This document shows positions 35,168 to 39,090 of a stretch of 39,090 nt of DNA, piece by piece (position 1 is the stretch's first letter; every line of letters begins with the position of its first letter). The notes under the pieces are model-generated. The model was not told where the DNA came from. It made no database searches and saw only the letters and a program-made list of their open reading frames with translations. Where the stretch lies: positions 1-39,090 of the forward strand of contig MAYW01000028.1 in assembly GCA_001723765.1 (NCBI GenBank), given 5' to 3'. The position numbers and the translations under genes were made by a program. This DNA is from Candidatus Scalindua rubra. GTDB taxonomy: Bacteria; Planctomycetota; Brocadiia; Brocadiales; Scalinduaceae.

Positions 35168-35581
35168 CTCTTAATCAGGAACTCATCCGCTCTCGATGTC
35201 AGGATATTGAAGAATCTTTAGGACGCCTTGACAAGATCAAGACAAAAACCAGGGATGAGTTTCTGAAGGACCAAGATGCAAAGGATATTGCCTGCTACCG
35301 GTTACTTGTAGCTATGGAATCGGCCTTAAGCTTATGCTGTCATATATCAGCGAAACATCTAAAAAAAAGTCCCTGAAGATTATGCCGAATGCTTTGCCAT
35401 CATAGCTGAAGGAGGGATTATAACAACAGAATTATCCGAAAAATTACAAAAGATGACCCGATTCCGTAATCTCCTTATCCATATGTATTGGAAAGTGGAC
35501 TATGGTGCCGTTTACGAGATAATACAAAACAGATTAAACGATTTGCGCCGATTCTCTGAAAATGTCGTAGCCTTTTTGTAG
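35164..35581 (+). pseudogene. HEPN-domain toxin (HepT-like), frameshifted
   Basis: The first frame (35164-35376) gives MTLNQELIRSRCQDIEESLG to SAKHLKKSP and stops after the A8 run at about 35361-35368. The next frame continues the same protein, VPEDYAECFAIIAEGGIITT to RRFSENVVAFL, ending at 35579-35581. Removing one A restores about 139 residues. The active-site motif RNLLIHMY (R-x4-H-x-Y) is encoded after the break, so the uncorrected product lacks the RNase site. HepT is the toxin of the MNT-HEPN family. Confidence 0.8.
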
Positions 35582-35928
35582 ATCAAACCCTCATGCCCTT
35601 TCAGGGCATCACGAAGCATGAAAACATGTCCCTGAATCAAGTTCAGGACAGGCACTGACGAAAGTAATGTCATCCCCATGATGGGGACAGGATCAGATTC
35701 CCACATGCCTACCGTCAGGCAGGCTTTTGTGGGAATGACACCTTAATTATTTCGTTCACTATAGTATCAAGACTTGATACTTCGACGGCGCTCAAACCCC
35801 GCCTTTTGTTTCGACAGGCTCAGCATGGTGAGTATATCGAACCATCAAGGCGGGGATAAAAAAGCGCCTCTCAGTATCAACTTCTGAGCAAACCCTGTTC
35901 TTGAGGTCGGGGAAAGTCGAAGGGTTGA
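35582..35928. repeat. Repeat-packed gap between hepT and the HAO-like gene
   Basis: The 347 bases contain a CCTGAATCAAGTTCAGG palindrome (about 35630-35647), a family-B unit AGATTCCCAC...GTGGGAATGAC (35695-35739) with a GCCTACCGTCAGGCAGGC palindrome nested in its loop (35707-35724), AGTATCAAGACTTGATACT, a CCCCGCC/GGCGGGG stem enclosing a TTCGACAGGCTCAGC unit (about 35797-35855), and no coding frame. Confidence 0.8.
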
Positions 35929-37506
35929 TTATTTTTGAATGTCTCCTTCTTTTCTCTTCCATCCAAGAAGAAGATCTGTATATTCACCATGTTTCCAGAA
36001 ATCATAAGCTTTGTGGTCTATGCCGACTTTCTTCTCCAATGTTGAAATTCTTCTAAGCTTGCTTGCTTCACCTTTGATGTCTATAAGCCACCTGTCTTGT
36101 AGGAATGCGCCTTTACCATAAGTTGCACCATACCATCCAAAATGAGCCATGGCTTTGTATATGGCGTTTGTAATATAAACCAGCATTTCAAATGCCTTTT
36201 TCTCTATGAAGGATACGTTAAACATCCTGCCCTCTCCACCAGGAAACAAGCTGAAGGTGTAGTGTCCAGACCAGTCGGGAGCAAGATCATTTGGCATTGG
36301 GTCAAGAAGTCCATCGTTATATAGATCAATTACTATCTTCACTGCCTCTCGCCATTTTGTAAAAGCAACCTTAGTAGCTTCGTCCATTGCCTCTAACTGG
36401 TCAGCGGCAAATCTTGGGGAGTGGCAACCGGAACAGGTCTTTATCCATGCATCGCGAGTGGCTTTAAATTTAGGAGCGCCCCTGTCAACAAGATGTACGC
36501 CCATTCCTGTGTGGACGGTTGAAAAGCTTTGTTGATTGTGATCACCACCTTGCATGTGGCAGTATGAACAGGTAGGAACCTGATAGTTGTCAGGTCTCAT
36601 AGGTTTTGTCCAATCCCAGGAAGCGCCATTGCTTGCCCATAGAAGTCCATGGTAAGATTGCATCCACATCTCATATTCATAATGGTCAAGGCCTCTGTGG
36701 CAGACAGCGCATCCGGCGGGTTTCCTTGCTTCAGCTTCTGAAAACTCATGTCTTGTGTGGCATCCGTCGCATGTATTTTCGGCCTTGCCGTGACAGGTGG
36801 CACAAGCCGTGACCTCTTCTGCAGGTTTACTTACTTGCCAGGAGGCCTCATTCGTACTAACGTGAAACGCATGCGTATGAGAACCCACCCCACCAGCCCT
36901 GTGTCCTGCAGTTTGCTTGGGATGACATTCTTTTTGACCACATACCTTATATGTAGGCATATGTAGATTCATATGATCTGGGCCATGACATTCGTCACAA
37001 CCGACTATCTTTTTCCATGATGTAGCATGTTTACTTTTTTTCCATTGCGCAACGATTCCGGGTGTCTTAATCATATGGCACAAAATACATTGATCATTTG
37101 TAAATTCACCTTCAACCTCCTGGGTAGAGGTATAATAATGCTCCGGGTCATACCATCGCATTACGGGTAAATATTTAAATAATTTCCCGTACTTGCCTTC
37201 TCCCTGTAACAAGTTTTCAGGTCCGGTGTATTTTGCTGTTAAACCCATCTTATATACATCACCTGAATCATCCAACCCTACCTTTTGGTCAAATATCTTG
37301 GAGGCTGCATCCTGAAATGTTGGTTTTTTTCCAGCAGCTTTAGATGGTTCTGCCTTTTTTTCTTCTTTTTTAGCCTCGGGTTTTCCCTTTTCTTCAGCTA
37401 GTACATAACCATCTTCGGAAAGGAATGATATTGAATTAGTACGTAATATAAAAGCAACTCCAATTATTAAAACGGTATAAAATATTATTTTTTTAATATC
37501 TTTCAT
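35929..37506 (-). CDS. Octaheme HAO-family protein
   Basis: From ATG 37506 the protein has 525 residues; an in-frame TTG nine bases upstream is too close to GGAG. A signal/anchor (about 3-36) and a Lys/Glu/Ala-rich linker precede the cytochrome domain. Heme motifs: C140ILCH, C170DECH, C189GQKECH (CX4CH), C235ATCH, C246DGCH, C266AVCH, C313SYCH and C358SGCH, eight in the HAO order. TRHEF after heme 5 is a family mark. Y463 in WYGATYGKG aligns without gaps, by my recollection, with the tyrosine that cross-links the P460 heme of Nitrosomonas HAO. If so, it favours an oxidative enzyme (hydrazine, hydroxylamine or NO chemistry) over the Tyr-less reductive group. No C-terminal membrane helix. Confidence 0.93.
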   Translation of the reverse strand: MKDIKKIIFYTVLIIGVAFILRTNSISFLSEDGYVLAEEKGKPEAKKEEKKAEPSKAAGKKPTFQDAASKIFDQKVGLDDSGDVYKMGLTAKYTGPENLLQGEGKYGKLFKYLPVMRWYDPEHYYTSTQEVEGEFTNDQCILCHMIKTPGIVAQWKKSKHATSWKKIVGCDECHGPDHMNLHMPTYKVCGQKECHPKQTAGHRAGGVGSHTHAFHVSTNEASWQVSKPAEEVTACATCHGKAENTCDGCHTRHEFSEAEARKPAGCAVCHRGLDHYEYEMWMQSYHGLLWASNGASWDWTKPMRPDNYQVPTCSYCHMQGGDHNQQSFSTVHTGMGVHLVDRGAPKFKATRDAWIKTCSGCHSPRFAADQLEAMDEATKVAFTKWREAVKIVIDLYNDGLLDPMPNDLAPDWSGHYTFSLFPGGEGRMFNVSFIEKKAFEMLVYITNAIYKAMAHFGWYGATYGKGAFLQDRWLIDIKGEASKLRRISTLEKKVGIDHKAYDFWKHGEYTDLLLGWKRKEGDIQK

Positions 37507-37515
37507 GTGAGCCAA

Positions 37516-37659
37516 GACTCCTTTCTTTAAAATTATTCATAATTATATGCATGGTATAATGTTTTGAATGATTATAATTTTTTGTATTATCACCTCCTTT
37601 TTTTTTGCCTATCTTAATTCACTTTGCTCATTTTCAGCAATATTTCGTGGTTAACTCTT
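37516..37659 (-). promoter_or_regulatory. DUF362-HAO gap with an orphan perfect Shine-Dalgarno sequence
   Basis: On the minus strand AAGGAGGTGAT (37589-37599) is the exact complement of the conserved 16S rRNA 3' end. No ATG lies at translation distance; a GTG inside it reads only about 16 codons. The HAO-like start is some 80 bases further on with its own GGAG. AT-rich DNA with a weak TTCAAA...TATAAT lies between. Confidence 0.45.
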
Positions 37660-38682
37660 CTAAGCTGCTATGACATTTATTAATGCTGGATCATCAACTC
37701 CCAGGCCCAGCTTCGCAGCCGTTTTGATATATTTTGGTTCTCTCCCGGCTTCTTTAAGTGAGGGCAAGTTTACGTCTTTTCTCTTTTCCTCGATGATTTG
37801 AGTTCCGATAAGGTCAAGAGCCACGGGATCTATTCCAACCAAAATTCCTCTGTAGTCCCATGCCCATTGGGGTTTGAAGGCGGGACCACCATTGTATTGA
37901 GCCGTCAACGCATCGCAAATTATTAATCTTAATTTATCCTTAATGTATGGATGGGTATTAAGGTCGGCTATATAGGGGTTACAATTCCCATCGTGATATT
38001 TGTTAGGATTATGTATAATCCCAAAGAAATTTTTCATTCCTATTGATACGCCCGCAAGATCATGATCTTTCAAGACAGGTACATTTACTATTGCTGTACA
38101 GTATGATGAGACAATCTGACTGAAACAACTTCCCACACTGCCAATAACTTGTGGCTGTGAATCGTATCCACTTGCAGGGAGTTCGTCGGTGCCAAAACAC
38201 TTAAGACCATCTTTGTTTTTTCGAATGTTAAATCCTGCATCTTTTAATTCTTTACTAAATCTTTCAAAAATTATTATATTGCCTTCCTTCACACCTGCAG
38301 ACCTTAAACCGTTTATGACTGCTTCAATTATTTCAACATGTGGAGAAAATCGTCTTCCTGCAAGACAATTGAGCTTTATGCCTACAATGTCCTTTTCGCT
38401 GAAGAGTTTTCTCCAAGCATCTAACGGTTTATTTGTATCAGTAATTTTTATCAATGAATTATCAATAACCCTGCTAATAAATGATACATCTGCTTTACCA
38501 TTACCATTTATAAATTTTTTATCTTGTGCAAGTATTACTCTGGATTTTAAAGGAATTTCTTCTCCAGCATAAAGAGTCCTGAAAATTCTGTTGTTTTTTA
38601 AGAAAAGTGATGAAGTGAAAACTACTGCGCCTATAGTTGTTACATTCTTGAGAAATTCCCTTCTTGATTTTCTGATAACCAT
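37660..38682 (-). CDS. TAT-exported DUF362-domain protein
   Basis: A 340-residue protein with a twin-arginine signal: SRREFLKNV followed by a hydrophobic stretch (TTIGAVVFTSSLFL). The DUF362 core is recognisable in VGIKLNCLAGRRFSPHVEII, VNVPVLKDHDLAGVSIGMKN FFG-like segments and CDALTAQYNGGP. No 4Fe-4S ferredoxin-type CX2CX2C cluster, found in some DUF362 proteins, is present. The family's biochemistry is unclear. It lies upstream of the HAO-like gene on the same strand (144-base gap), so co-expression in the outer compartment is plausible. A role in maturation or electron transfer is inference. Confidence 0.85.
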   Translation of the reverse strand: MVIRKSRREFLKNVTTIGAVVFTSSLFLKNNRIFRTLYAGEEIPLKSRVILAQDKKFINGNGKADVSFISRVIDNSLIKITDTNKPLDAWRKLFSEKDIVGIKLNCLAGRRFSPHVEIIEAVINGLRSAGVKEGNIIIFERFSKELKDAGFNIRKNKDGLKCFGTDELPASGYDSQPQVIGSVGSCFSQIVSSYCTAIVNVPVLKDHDLAGVSIGMKNFFGIIHNPNKYHDGNCNPYIADLNTHPYIKDKLRLIICDALTAQYNGGPAFKPQWAWDYRGILVGIDPVALDLIGTQIIEEKRKDVNLPSLKEAGREPKYIKTAAKLGLGVDDPALINVIAA

Positions 38683-38726
38683 TGTTCTTCTATGTTGTTA
38701 GATTTCCAAATTGTGGAGATTTATTT

Positions 38727-39090
38727 AGTCTCTAAGTCGACAATTTCTTGCTTTTTTGACTGCCCGTCCGAACGGATTCATCCGTGCGGGGAAATTGTCG
38801 ATTTAGAGACTGTTCTACCACACCGTTAGGCTGAGCTCACGCCGATGCCTTCGGTGTGTTAAAGAAAAATGTCTAATAACAGCTTTTGTGGATTAAGCGC
38901 CTGCCCGACTCGTCATTCAGGCGGGAAGCGAATCCACCTTCATTTTTACGGTATTAACATATATGGGTATTTTCGGTGGATTCGGCCTAAGGACCTTAAT
39001 CCACCCTTGATCTAAATTAGATTGACAAGTTTTTTTAAAGTAACAACCTCTCTGAGTCGTAGACTCTACGAGTCGGAGATCGGTTGAGCC
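38727..39090. repeat. Composite repeat D-A-tail, expanded copy (runs to window edge)
   Basis: The order is that of 27781-27990 but longer. A family-D hairpin (38727-38811; arms AGTCTCTAAGTCGACAATTT and its complement with one mismatch) has a CCCGTCCGAACGGATTCATC unit in its loop. A 23-base stretch (GTTAGGCTGAGCTCACGCCG...) sits in the CACACC/GGTGTG stem. A family-A unit (38888-38938) with a GCCTGCCC...GGCGGG loop precedes a second A unit (38975-39006). GATCTAAATTAGATT and the CCTCTCTGAGTCGTAGA tail follow, with a 15-base addition TCTACGAGTCGGAGA. Confidence 0.88.

Noticed and set aside
35808-35840. Sequencing-adapter or vector contamination (TCGACAGGCTCAG)
   Set aside because: A diverged copy is embedded in frame in the kinase at 26398, so it is a genomic repeat.
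1-39090. tRNA or rRNA genes
   Set aside because: I looked for T-loop (GGTTCGANTCC-type) and rRNA signatures on both strands and found none convincing.

Overview
The window looks like low-GC chromosomal DNA of an anammox planctomycete (order Brocadiales). The main evidence is an octaheme protein of the hydroxylamine oxidoreductase (HAO) family with eight heme-binding motifs, paired with a TAT-exported DUF362 protein. The base composition, visibly AT-rich, would suit a Scalindua-like member. That placement is inference; there is no rRNA gene to confirm it.

Layout. 1-706: 3' end of an IS4/Tn5-type transposase. 780-4958: yggS, a DUF167 gene and ileS. 5335-6641 (minus): a lipoyl-domain protein and holB behind a near-perfect sigma70 promoter. 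6642-7436: AT-rich non-coding DNA. 7437-10843: rny (5' part broken by frameshifts) and mnmG. 10917-13816 (minus): a stand-alone PolA-type 5' nuclease, coaE and rho. 14189-15595 (minus): rarA with a palindrome-derived in-frame insertion. 16066-18363: a C11 (clostripain-family) protein with Tyr where the catalytic His belongs, and an unrecognised barrel-like protein. 18663-22152: bioB, a PfkB-family kinase and an M48 protease. 22223-23079: a RAYT (REP-associated tyrosine transposase) between inverted duplicated ends. 23146-34678: a two-component signalling island with two intact multidomain hybrid or sensor kinases, one large double-sensor kinase, one frameshifted kinase, two single-domain receivers and two remnants, without any DNA-binding output domain. 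34748-35581: an MNT-HEPN (MntA/HepT-like) toxin-antitoxin pair with a frameshifted HEPN gene. 35929-38682 (minus): the DUF362 and HAO-like pair.

The strongest signal not explained by genes is a set of dispersed palindromic repeat families filling almost every intergenic gap: (A) GTGGATTAAG...CGAATCCAC, (B) AGATTCCC...GGGAATGAC, (C) GGTTCAATC...GATTGAACC, (D) AGTCTCTAA...TTAGAGACT, and GCCTGCC- and TCGACAGGCTCAG-type units. They nest inside one another's loops, sit inside at least two reading frames (rarA and a kinase), and break a receiver gene. A composite of families D and A plus a common tail occurs at 27781-27990 and again, with four extra inserted pieces, at 38727-39090.

A second theme is that several otherwise intact genes (rny, the RAYT, a kinase, hepT) are broken exactly at A or T runs of 6-8. 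This could be assembly error, real decay or slippage decoding; the sequence alone cannot decide.
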